From Gibbula magus (Eukaryota; Mollusca; Gastropoda; Trochida; Trochidae): a DNA stretch of 64,000 bases. This document shows, in pieces, positions 25,470 to 36,704 of this stretch. Position numbers and translations under genes: made by a program. The stretch covers positions 27,207,457-27,271,456 of the forward strand of contig OW388290.1 of the NCBI GenBank assembly GCA_936450465.1, read 5' to 3'. The notes beneath the pieces are model-generated. The model saw only the letters and a list, made by a program, of their open reading frames with translations. It was not told the origin of the DNA and did not search any database. Numbering within the stretch: position 1 is the first letter of the stretch; the number at the start of each line of letters is the position of its first letter.

Positions 25470-28400
25470 CTCTCATGATACTCTCTATTTGGGGGGATAT
25501 TCAATATATTGTTGTAAGTTTCAGTGTTAGTGTCACATAATATCTACACCTGGTAGTGGAATTATGTATGCGTATATATGACAATGGAAAATCGTTCAAA
25601 CTAAGGAATTTGCCAAAACTCACACTTGCTTTATTCAAATGACCTCTTCCTCAATTTGGCTATCCGGGATATGACAGCTAAAATGTACATTTATGAGCCA
25701 TTTCCTGCAAAAACAACAGCTTCTAAATGGAACTGACCCACATACCTTAATTAGCTTTAAAGCCAGCTCATGTGTGAACCTAATGGTCAGTACTGCCGCG
25801 GTAATGAGAGTAAACTCTCTGCCAACCATATAACCACAGGTGGTACCATCGGCGCTCTGTGACTGAGGTGGTTAGCTCTGGTCGATAATAAAGGCGAGGC
25901 TCCGTTGGTATAATGTGTCATACGTGGTGTTGACTAGGCCAGATGTTTACAAATATAAGCATACAAATAATAACCAAATAATAATCAGAAAGTCGTATAG
26001 TTTTATGGTTTCGTCTTTGGACGATAAAACTGTGTAAATCATTTCAATGTTATCTTCTTGGGTGTATTTGCTTAATGAATGTTCTCCTTTTAACTTGGTA
26101 TACATAAAGAAGCCTTCGGGCAAGATTTAAAACATTCACTTCTCACGTCAAGACGACACCTCCAGGTTAAGGAACTTGGTGTTAGGTGTGTCATATAGCA
26201 ACAGATTTACATGACATGTTAACACGGTATTTTGAGTTGTGATCAAGCGAGATCAGAGTGCAATGTACACCAACTGTCACATGGCAAAATACCATAAGCG
26301 AACATCGGAGTTCTGCATGTTTGACTGAGAGTACTTAGATTGAAATATGTTGGTACAAATGTCAGTATAATGAAAGGCGGACACTTGGCCTAATTTATTC
26401 TCGTCAGCCGAGTACGTAAAACGTCATTACCATGAGGTCATTACTGCTACCTCGTTGTCCCATTCGTCTTCGGACTTAAGCAGAGATGGCGTATACGGTT
26501 TAATCCTCGTGGCTCTTGAATAACGTTCTCTCCCCACGTAGTCTATGTTACAAATGGTCCTAATTCTCACAAGCAAAATCCCAAATGAGTGAAAGAAAAC
26601 AACTTTTAATGACATGAGTAATCTCTGTACGGAGGGAATGTGTTACGATCAAAAGCTCGATCGACAGCGTGCTAGTATACCCTTCACGAAATCCTGCTTG
26701 ATAGGTTGGTAATGAAAACGGTCTATGGTATCTCCATTTGATATGGTTTATAATTCTATATTATATACTCAGGAAAAGTTGAACCATGTCGTGATGACAG
26801 CATTATCAAACTATCCATAAATGATACCACTACTCATAATATCAACTGAACCCTTGTTAATCATGATTTGTAAATTCCGTTACGTATTCAACTGCAAATC
26901 GATGTTATTGGTTTCAAGAGTTGATAGTAATTATGACTACTCACTACTATTCAGTATATATTTAGTATATATTCAGTATATATTCAGTATATACTAAGCG
27001 GTTAAAACTGTTGAGAATCATTTTCTCATCATTGCAGTTAAATATCATCACTGCGAATTAAAAAGGTGTTCCCATGAGTGCAGTTAGATATCATCACTAT
27101 GAGAATAATACAGACGTTATAATAATAATAATAAGTCCATTTATATAGCGCTCAATCCAATCACAAGTGGTTGTTATGACGTTGCCTATACAATGGTATG
27201 ACACTACTTCTACAATTAACGTTACATAGTCGCTCAAGAGGACCAATTCGGAACAGATTTCTTCCCAAAGAAGCATATAATAACCATATGAGAGAGGACA
27301 TAGAGATATCCATGCGTTTACAAAGTCTTTGAACATGTACTCATGTCATCCAAATCAGTCGTTCACTCAGTCTTAGGGATTGCATCACTGATATATATCA
27401 GCGTAATTCTATTGGATCTATATGATCGACTACATATCTCCGGAAGATTCTCTAGATCATATACCGATAGTAGTAAGTAAGAGAGCTTCTGCAAAAGATT
27501 ATGTTTAGGTGGGCGACTTGTCTAAGCAGGCAAACTGGCGATGCAGATAGCTAACTGGCCATCGTTACGGGCAAGGTGTAGTATGTTTGGACATAACACT
27601 GTGACTAAGAATCCAAGCTAGCAACAAAGCTGTAAGCGAGTACCTCGTGTGATCAAGCAACGTGGAATTGCGCCACGAGGAAGTATCAGTATATTCTCGA
27701 AGGATATTGACATCCGGTGATCGATGCAAACTATGTACAAGTGAACAGCAGTTGCACTGGATATTCGGCTCTTTGCAGGATCATCATTTCAATCATTACC
27801 AATCAAAAAGACAGACAACTAATCGTTGGCAACACTTGTACCCATTCTTGGTTCACTGGGGATGTGACTCGGGACAATGGTCTTTGTTACTCATGAATAG
27901 ATGATGAATAGTGGAGAAGGCGAGATTCTAGCATTTTTCTACTACCTGCACTGTGTAACACTGTACTACCTATCGACTTCATTAAGGAATTGCGTCTACA
28001 ATGAGAGGACATAAATAAGTAAGTGGTAGGCAATTGTTTGTATCGACAAAAGTGATTGCACCTACAAATATAAAAAAATATGATATGTTCCTATTCCGTT
28101 CAATATACATGTATATACAGAAAACGGATATAGGCTTTTGAAAACTAAATCGTACACTGTTGATGTTTGGTTAAATTTAGGTGAGCTGATTGAAGTTGCA
28201 AACTTGAAGAAGACACCCATCCCCACGTGTACCTATTGAACTCTATAGTGAGTCGCACCATTGAACCAAAGAAATAACAGTCGGGTAAACACATTTAGAT
28301 TGTATCCACAACACACACTACCAGACCACTCACATTCCGAACTCATTTAACTCGGAAACAGGCAATCAGCCACGTAAAACAATGTTGAAATAAAATCTTG

Positions 28401-28492
28401 TCAAATCAACTGATTTCCTTTCCTTAAACCACGAATTATACCAGCAATTCAATAACTTCTATGAATTATTACACCAGCCCTGATGTTTTTAA
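25470..28492. other. no confident gene; small repeats
   Basis: Contains AGTATATATTC repeats at about 26949-26996, a duplicated GCAGTTAAATATCATCACT segment (about 27035 and 27081), and a TAA microsatellite followed by TTTATATAGCGCTCAATCC at about 27117-27155. The TTTATATAGCGC motif resembles one found in many animal repeats. A minus-strand exon-like segment at 26427-26550 is discussed in the findings. Confidence 0.4.
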
Positions 28493-28978
28493 TTAAAACA
28501 ACTTCAATTTCAGGGAATGCATAACTTTATACGTTATTCCCCGCTGACGTGAGTGGACGAGCACCTGCCTATGTGTCTGGAGGCAGTTGGCCAAGGAGGT
28601 GGCACCAGGTTCAGCCATTGATTTCAGACACACCGAGGAGGACTGGAGGTTTATTGGAGTCCGTGTCAGGGAAACCACAACAATTTCCCCATCAAAGATG
28701 CACTCCAGACCAATGCTCTCCACAATAAAAGAGGGCAAGTATTGATATAAGTCCTCTTGACCGTGACTGAGACGCCAGATTGATGGCAAGTGTGATGTCG
28801 CCACCGTTCTCTCCTCATCGACAGCTCCTGTGTCAACATGCACACCACATGCTACACCGATAACGACCAGTTCCCTTCCCGTCATTACAAGCAAGCTGGG
28901 GAGCGCTTCCTGGAACGCCATTGAGTTCTGTGATCCTGGCGTAGACATGTGCCCTCCTGTCACTGATGAGCTGTGTTC
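28493..28978 (-). CDS. possible internal exon, unknown protein (156-codon open frame)
   Basis: On the minus strand a frame stays open from about 28990 to a stop at 28493, the longest non-repetitive frame outside the transposons. It lies in visibly GC-richer DNA with balanced residue use, for example TGRELVVIGVACGVHVDTGA, ESIGLECIFDGEIVVVSLTR and SLANCLQTHRQVLVHS. Hydrophobic strands alternating with turns would suit a beta-rich fold such as a propeller blade, but I do not recognise the family. No good ATG or upstream promoter is seen. The most natural reading is an exon: a possible acceptor (CTCATCAG) lies near 28965 and a possible donor (AATAAC/GTATAA) near 28530, which would leave the last dozen codons intronic. 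No partner exon is identified. It could also be an old element or processed gene. Function unknown. Confidence 0.3.
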   Translation of the reverse strand, partial: EHSSSVTGGHMSTPGSQNSMAFQEALPSLLVMTGRELVVIGVACGVHVDTGAVDEERTVATSHLPSIWRLSHGQEDLYQYLPSFIVESIGLECIFDGEIVVVSLTRTPINLQSSSVCLKSMAEPGATSLANCLQTHRQVLVHSRQRGITYKVMHSLKLKLF

Positions 28979-28990
28979 ATTGAGACCAGG

Positions 28991-30940
28991 TCAACAATGC
29001 TGAGTTGGGTCATCTAACTCACAGCTGGGAGCGACAGAGGGCGACCACGAGGTCGATATTGCGGCCACGCACAGTACAAACTAGCCGGTAGATCTCACAA
29101 GTCTATTACACAGTCTGATAGGAGTTCTCTCTTGAAGCTGGAGCGACAACATAATCGAGTGAAGAAATCATTCGACAACGGCTGTCCAAATATTTCCCTG
29201 TAGACCCATAACATGTAAAGACACCCATGTTTCAAGTATTTGCACAAATATTATGACTTTTGGAAATGATATTTACGGTGGTTATGATGCTGAATTCCGG
29301 ATAGTGAGTGAGACCTCTCAGGTGATGATTGAGTAGTATACGCATCGTATTATACTATTCTGCACGCAACAACATTTACTTGTAACAATATACGTTTGGA
29401 ATTAGGCCACAAGCTTTTTCTAAACCTAGATATAAACCTTAATTACGGGATGCACATCATGTTATCAATAATTAGCAAGAAGCTTACCCGACGCTACATG
29501 CAAATAAATCATACGAACTATTTTAGCGAAATTGGAATACGAATTTTTTTGTATCCTATCAAAATTTTATTTAATTTAACTTTCAATAATAAAACTTTTT
29601 ATAATTTCCACAGGGCAATGTACGATCCAATCGTGTAAGAATAATTAATTTGAAAAATAATTTGTTTGAATATTGACAAAAAGACATGATTTGCCAGGAG
29701 GAAGCTTGCCCTTCTGAACATAACTTCACAAGTGATCCTGACCTGTATAGACACAGTTGATTAAAATCGATTGGTCGATTATGATGTTGAAGCGGGAATT
29801 GGAGAAACTCTGAGTTCCCTGTGACCAGTTGAAAATGTAGATGAAATGATCTTACATAACAAGTTTACCAGAACAAATTAACAATTTTAAAAATCTTGAA
29901 AAATATTAAGATATCACTTCTGCTTAACGCGTTTCTGTATCTCATGAGCATCTATCGTAATATATTCACGTCATCGTCACGTACTATATATAAAAACGGT
30001 GAAAATCTAAAATCAGAATACACTCGCGGAATCCTAGCCTTCAAAATATTGAACATCTAAAACCAAAATACACCGATCTGATATATATATAATAATATTC
30101 AACGAAACAAATCCACACAAAAAGAACAGAAAAAGGGATGTTCGAATAATGCCGTTATTCAGATATCTCATGAGTCTGGATTATTTGTTATACAGCGTGG
30201 AACAGATTGACAATACTTATTCTTGAACTTACAGAAAACATACACATCAAACTTTAAATGGCCACCCTACGTATTTATCGCGAAAACTGATTACTGCCAT
30301 CGGATTCTACTTATCAATAAACTCAAAGTTAGACATCTAGTAGTTGCCACAAGACCCTGCTACAGCGGCAACCATCGAGGAGTGCTTAACGCTGTCTTGG
30401 GAGTCAAGAAGCAATGTCTGTGTACCGCAGCCTGACCTCTCTCCTCCCCTCAGCCAGGAAGCAAAGGACCATTAAACCACCAGTAGACAGGTCTAAGTTG
30501 TTCCACCTAGAACTGTAAAGCATCGACAAGGGATAACACTACTCATAGCGAACAAGTCTGCTTAATGCTGACAAGTATCGATTTCTTAAGAGGCTTAAAT
30601 ATGGCATCAGAAGATTCGTTGTAAATTTGCGATCTTCTAGTTTTAGCCATGTTTATATACAAGCAACAACTCACGCAGAGAGGGATGGAGAGTTGTTACA
30701 GCAGCTAAAGGCGATCTTGAAGCAGATGTTACAAAGACGACATGATTTGTGCAACAAGTCGCAGCTCATAAGACGTCGCCGGAGCACGAAGCGAGTTGAT
30801 TATGGCGCTTACCGAGGCACAAGCTGTTTTTAGTAGCAAAGGTTTCTCCGTATAGTTTGAATCTACCTGTATGTCATGAGGTAATATTTAACTTTAGATA
30901 CGTTTATCAAATTAACTTTAAGTGGATGAGTGTAAATCCA
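28991..30940. other. no gene recognised
   Basis: Starts moderately GC-rich (to about 29120), then AT-rich. Short frames only, none with a motif. Confidence 0.5.
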
Positions 30941-30942
30941 GT

Positions 30943-30970
30943 TGGCCTTTTGAGCACTGGAAAATAAAAT
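30943..30970 (+). mobile_element. possible 3' tail of a non-LTR element
   Basis: GGCCTTTTGAGCACTGGAAA followed by ATAAAAT closely resembles the very 3' end of the retrotransposon at 36705-38739 (GGCCTTTCAGTACTGGAAAT, then poly-A). It is probably the end of an extremely 5'-truncated relative. No ORF remnant is seen upstream. Confidence 0.3.
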
Positions 30971-32248
30971 CTATAAGTACAGAACAAATCAGGAAATGGT
31001 TTGACTGGGTAATATCAATCTCTTTATAGGCTAAAACATGATTAATCCGGAAGATCAGTAGTTTATAATGGGCAACCCAACTCCATCAATCTGATAAGTA
31101 TGATACGTATGACTGTGACTGATCTATTCTAATTATAACATGTCTTAAACTGATCCTCCAAGATTTGCTTCAGTGTGTAATTTCGCATGCTTAGGAAGTC
31201 TTAGCTTATATTACGATAATATTAACAACAAGCTACTGATTAAATTCTAAGGGAGAACGTTCTTATCCTTTTGTCAAGGAAGGCATTTACCCAAGAGTGT
31301 GTTAAAAGCTCATATTGCAAAACAACGTCGACTTCGCATATTTAATTCAAACTCCAACTGGTACAACAGTTCCTATAAAAAGGTTTAAAAAATAGTTTTT
31401 TAATAACTGATAAGGACGATTGGTTACATTCAATACCCTCTGACAAAAGTCAGTAAGACGTCGCGAGTTCTATGCACATCCTTTCATTAGTCTCCTTTGG
31501 GTAGCATAGAGTTTTAATGAAGAAGCAAGAGTAAACCATTATTCAATTAGATACCATGCTGAAGTAACTGAACTGTTTGTATGTGTTATGAATTAATCAT
31601 TGGTTTCTGATACTTTGCTACTTATTGTAACCCCCAGTGAACCAAAACTGAAAAGGAGCAATATCTAGCATGATCTGATCGCCTAGCTGGAAACATGCAG
31701 TAGGGATGTCAAAGAAGATGAATAAATACGGAATAGAAGAGTGTGTGTCCATGTTGACAATCTAGAATTTATGAGATGGTTTTAGTATTGAAGTTGAATT
31801 AAATGATGGTAAATAAATAGACTATGTTGCACATCCCAACGAGACAGAGTACATGAAACATGGCGATAATATGAATGAAATATGTTTGGTCGCTAACCAA
31901 GGCACATACATGTTAAACACTCGTGCTACACATTCGCTAGATGTGTGAACTAAAACACCGCTTGTGATATTGAATAGCATTGACTAGAATTGATGGTACT
32001 TGACAGACATTATGTCTTCCGCAGAGCGAGTTCTTTAATCAACGACACTAGCTCCATTATACTCATTATAGTGCGTGCAGGCCTGTTTTGTCTAAATAAG
32101 GGAGAACAAAAATAAAAGGACAGGGTAATATATGAAAGTCAATGATACTATGTTTAGCAACAACAATCTAATTGTTTGTATTTCAATACATAACATAAAC
32201 ATATACTGTTCTATATATGTATGGGGTTGTTAAAATAAGGAGAGTAAC
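30971..32248. other. no feature recognised
   Basis: AT-rich unique sequence. Confidence 0.5.
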
Positions 32249-32249
32249 T

Positions 32250-32290
32250 TACATATATATATACACATTATATATATATATATATATACT
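32250..32290. repeat. (TA)n microsatellite, interrupted
   Basis: Two TA runs separated by a CACAT interruption. Confidence 0.85.
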
Positions 32291-32901
32291 GGATTATTAA
32301 AAATATGGGCACTTTTGAAATTACAAAAGGCATGGTTTGGTTCGGATTCTTTGATAACCCATTGTTATTGCACATATTGCTTTCTACTAAAAGATTTATC
32401 TACATTAAGTTTGTTCCTTGAAGAAAATACTTCCAGAAATTTTGCAATTTCCTGAAAGACATCTACACTGTTGAGAAATTCATATCTTGAGGGAAAAAAA
32501 TGGGATTCAGTTTCTGACAAATAGTTTCCCTTATTCCCAATATTCATTCTTTAAGCAAAATAAATCCTTTCCTTTCACAATATTGTAATCATTAATCATT
32601 TGATCTGCTTGACCACTGTATTTGCTGTACCCACTGAGATTTGTATTGTATTTGTATTCCTATCGCCTTTAATAGGAACAAATTAAAAAAACAACCTTAC
32701 ATATATACTTTCCAACAGTGACACTACACTAAAAATATCGCAGTATTTTCCGTATGATGATAAAATCTATTACGCAAGGACTGCGTATGATAAATGTATT
32801 GTCCGATATGTCTGTCATCCTCGCTAACAAGAGATAACACCATGTTAAGCACGTTTACGTCGTTAGCTAAATTATTTTATCATCTAAAGTTTGCTTTCAC
32901 G

Positions 32902-32950
32902 GTAGATATCGCTTGTGTGAGATCAAGCAATATGTACAAGCGATATCTAC
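32902..32950. repeat. perfect 15-bp inverted repeat (hairpin)
   Basis: GTAGATATCGCTTGT (32902-32916) and its exact reverse complement (32936-32950), with a 19-base loop. Function unknown. It could be a foldback element remnant or a regulatory palindrome. Confidence 0.7.
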
Positions 32951-35268
32951 AGTGTAGACATCGCTACAATCAAATCGTCGTAAACCGATTACATCATCAG
33001 TTAATGACATCACGAGGCTTTGGCATCACTTAGAACACTACTGACAATATTAATGCTATGACGTCCAAAAGTTGAAGTTGTAACAATGCTATGATGCCAT
33101 AATGCTGATAATGTCACAATCTTATGACCTCACTGAGATCATTGTTGAAGAAGCTAAATGGTAGTTTTGTGTTTCAAATATGTTCATAAGGTTGCTAATA
33201 ATTGTTAAAGAATGATTTTGATTGAGAAATAAAATCTCACCATAGCCTCGTGCCTTCTGATATCAAATTATTATCAACACTCGTTGAGTAAAGTAAAACT
33301 GTCCTCGGCAAGCCTCTCATTGTAACTTTAGTCATCTCGTGTTGAAATCAGAAGACACTTGGGTGAAATTCTCTTTATGAATACCAAACGTGTTTAATCT
33401 TTCTGGGATAATCCTGCATGTCGTATGTGTCATGTTTTCAAGTAATGCAATGATTCAAATCGTGCTGTCGAGATTTATTGTGGCTAACAGTTATTCAGTT
33501 CTAACCAGTTAATTGCTCTACCAAAGAAGACAATTAGGCATAAAACAGGGAAACCTCTTATCCATAAATGAACTTAGAAAACATGTGTACGAGCTCATGT
33601 TAACGCGGTCAAAATGTTTCTCTTCTTTGCATACATCATTAGTTAAGAATCGATTTCGGCCGTAAAAATAGAACCTTTTCCTTGTTTGAATTATGAAGGA
33701 AAGAGAAGTTATGCATACCGATGTGTGAAGACCAGAAAAATGCGCAAATTGTGCCACTGAATCATGGCATATGCCGTAATTGTGATGGTTAATACTGAAT
33801 CAAAGGTTTAAGTATAATATTTGCTTTTGAGAGTTCAATTAACGTTGGATTATGTTTCTGCAAAAATGTTAACTTTTGATATAAAATGTATAGCAATAAC
33901 AGCCTTGCTGTTACGTTAAAGTGCATCTAGCACACTAATTGCGCATATTATGTCATTAATAGCAGGATCGATTTCTGCAAGAAACGCTTTGGACATAATT
34001 GGACACACGCATCCATGACAACCAGTTTTAGATGTTGGAGTTATTACATTACCTTAGGACAGACATCACTTTAACGTGTAGTGATGCCATTTCTATGTTT
34101 GATCACACTTATCCACTCTTTTCACATTTAGATTCTCTTTTAACGTTTGATTTTTCCATAAATATAAACTGTTGTGATCGATTTATGAACTTAATCACTG
34201 CATCACATGGGAGAATATGCCGTTTTGTACATCGTACCGACCTCATAAGACAAGTGTCAGCATAATATCATAACGTAATCATCTCGCTTAATAACGATAC
34301 GAATGACGTACATTATATATTATAAATTTAACATATTCATAGTTTGAAATGGAATACTATCATAAAAGGTTAATAGAATCCTATAAACAAAGTGTATCTA
34401 AAGCGTTATGATTCTCATAATCGAAACATAAAAGCATGGATAATTTAAGGTGCATGATGATGTGTTTTATGATGAAAAGACCAATACACAAATATGATTA
34501 TTAATCAATATTGCATTGTATTTTCGAATACATCATTTTCGTAGTTCTCTGTAGCAAAGGCTGTTTGCTTCATTCACAACACACACGATGACCACATAAA
34601 CTCACACATCACATCTGCAGTGAACCCGTCAACACATATCTGGATCTTGGCATTCTTACAGTATGGACCTTTGCCAAAATGGTGTTCGATGGATTCGAAG
34701 GGGGAAATAACATTTGTAACTGATTAAAATCCCAAGCTCAGAGTGCAGAAATCAATACTGAGAAATCTAGAGTGAGAACCGTAACAGGTAGTTGTAAAAT
34801 CTTTGGGCAGAGGTGGCGTTAGTCATTAACAAGAGACTACCAGTGAACTACCATCAGAATGTACAATACGACTCACCCATGATCACTCTGAGTACAACAT
34901 GATCTACATAATTTTCAAAACTTCAAAACTGATATTGTTTATTTACCATTCTAATAGCCACCTTGAAATTTCCATAATGCATTAACTGATTCAAAGATGT
35001 TATAATACTAAATTCAGTACAACATGTGACATGACACCGATGTGTACATTTACCTTTCAATACAACGGTTAACTTCACTTTAGATAGATACTGCATTACT
35101 ACGATTCTCATAAAACAGGAAAATAAGCACATCTCACGTGCCCACGCCGCAATGTGGTCGATCTGGGTAGCATGAGCAGACATGATTATAAGCAATTAAA
35201 CTGTGAATCTAAACAGAATAAGTGACACACAATTATCTATAAAGTCTTTCTCTCTGAAATAATATTTG
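32951..35268. other. no gene recognised
   Basis: AT-rich sequence with short motifless frames. Nothing else can be supported. Confidence 0.5.
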
Positions 35269-35332
35269 TAGCCGTGACGTAATGGAAATGCTCTTGAAAG
35301 CGGCATTAAACCCCGAATCGCATCACCTCACC
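35269..35332 (+). mobile_element. SINE 3'-end fragment
   Basis: Matches the last ~60 bases of the SINE at 52940-53255: TAGCCGTGA, then CTCTTGAAAGCGGCATTAAA and a degraded CATCACCTCACC tail. It is a third member of the same family in this window, severely 5'-truncated. Confidence 0.75.
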
Positions 35333-35499
35333 GGTATAGACGACCTTGAATATGCGACCCTTTATGTTAATATCCATATTATTCATGTATCATTTTTTGC
35401 CGCTCAATTTAAATTAAATTTCCTTTGAGGCACAATTACACCGTCTTGTGAAAACATGAAATAGCAGAAGTAAAATAGAATGAAAACCATTGCACAAAC

Positions 35500-35990
35500 T
35501 ATGTAAATGAGTCATAGGTGAACCATTCTGCAAAAGGCACAACTATTACATGTTGTGAATATAATTAATGGTCGCCAACAGCAATTATTAGTGATATATG
35601 TGCAGGTAAATATTTGAAATATTTTAATAAAGTATGCACAGAATTCATATATTCATCGGCACACCAGGACCATCTAGCGAATTCATTCTATGAATATCAA
35701 AAGTTTCCAACAATAATTATTTACAGGTATGTAATTCTGACAATAAAAAACGGAATATTTCAAAATGTATGCAAATTATGTCATAGATGATATATCTATT
35801 CAAAATAATACACGTACCAGGGTCATCTAGTGAATCAATCAAATGAATAAAAAAACCTATTCAACAAGAATAGTTTACAAATATGTAACTCTGTCAATAC
35901 ATAAGGAAAATTTCAATAATGAATGCAGTTTATGTCATAAGTGATATATTCATTCACAAGCATACATGTACCCTGTACATGTGCTAGTGG
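35500..35990 (+). repeat. diverged tandem repeat, ~154-bp period
   Basis: The two clearest units begin at about 35720 (TTTACAGGTATGTAATTCTG) and 35874 (TTTACAAATATGTAACTCTG), 154 bases apart. Both contain a GCAAATTATGTCATA / GCAGTTTATGTCATA motif, a GATATAT stretch and CACGTACC / CATGTACC. A more decayed unit precedes them (about 35590-35720, with CCAGGACCATCTAGCGAAT matching CCAGGGTCATCTAGTGAAT), and a trace near 35500 suggests a fourth. AT-rich, satellite-like, no coding potential. Confidence 0.7.
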
Positions 35991-36704
35991 ATCCACAATA
36001 TTCTGCTTCATAAATAAACTTGAAAGCCAGTAATTTAAGGTAGAGTAAAGATAAAGTATCATGATTACGATATAGTAAATACTACTAAATGTAGTATGCA
36101 TGTCCATTTGATAACAAACCATTATAATGTGCTATATTTATGTGAATATTGTAGTATAATTATGTTTTTACAGGAAAGGGATAGGTACAGTTTAGACACA
36201 AACAGTTTAAAGATGTACATTGTAGAGCCAACTGCGGAACAATATGCTTAACCAGGAAGTTGCAAAGGGATGTGGGGCCACGTAGCTTCTTTGGTTATGC
36301 AATACACTCCATCCATCAACTTTATTTGGTCTTTATAGACATTCGAATTTGGAGAAGAGATAACTTCGAACCCCCTGAGTTAAAGATTCAGGTCCATGCT
36401 CTTGGTATGTTCCCAAAATGGTATGCTGATGCATCTGCCAATGTGTTATTCATTTAATGTTTGTTTCAATACATGGATAACAATTACAGGTGTTACTAAT
36501 TAATGCATTTTGAGAGATGCTGTAATTGTCAAGAATAAACTTGATCAGTTTCTCCCAAAAATCAGTTTCGATTATTAGTAGTGTTGTCATGTTCTGTAAG
36601 AAAGGGAAACATACAGCTGTTTTCGGTGATGCATCATTCTCTTCTTCCAGGTAAAGAACATGCTTGAGAATACGACATTCCATATGCACTCCATGTTTCC
36701 ATTA
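35991..36704. other. no feature recognised
   Basis: AT-rich unique sequence flanking the retrotransposon insertion. Confidence 0.45.

Noticed and set aside
32365..32547. Minus-strand peptide resembling a LINE C-terminal helix (VFQEIAKFLEVFSSRN)
   Set aside because: The resemblance is short and there is no knuckle or RT motif beside it.
32592..32694. Possible LINE 3' end ending in CCTTTAATAGGAACAAATT and an A run
   Set aside because: It resembles the 36.7-kb element tail only loosely, and no ORF remnant lies upstream on that strand.
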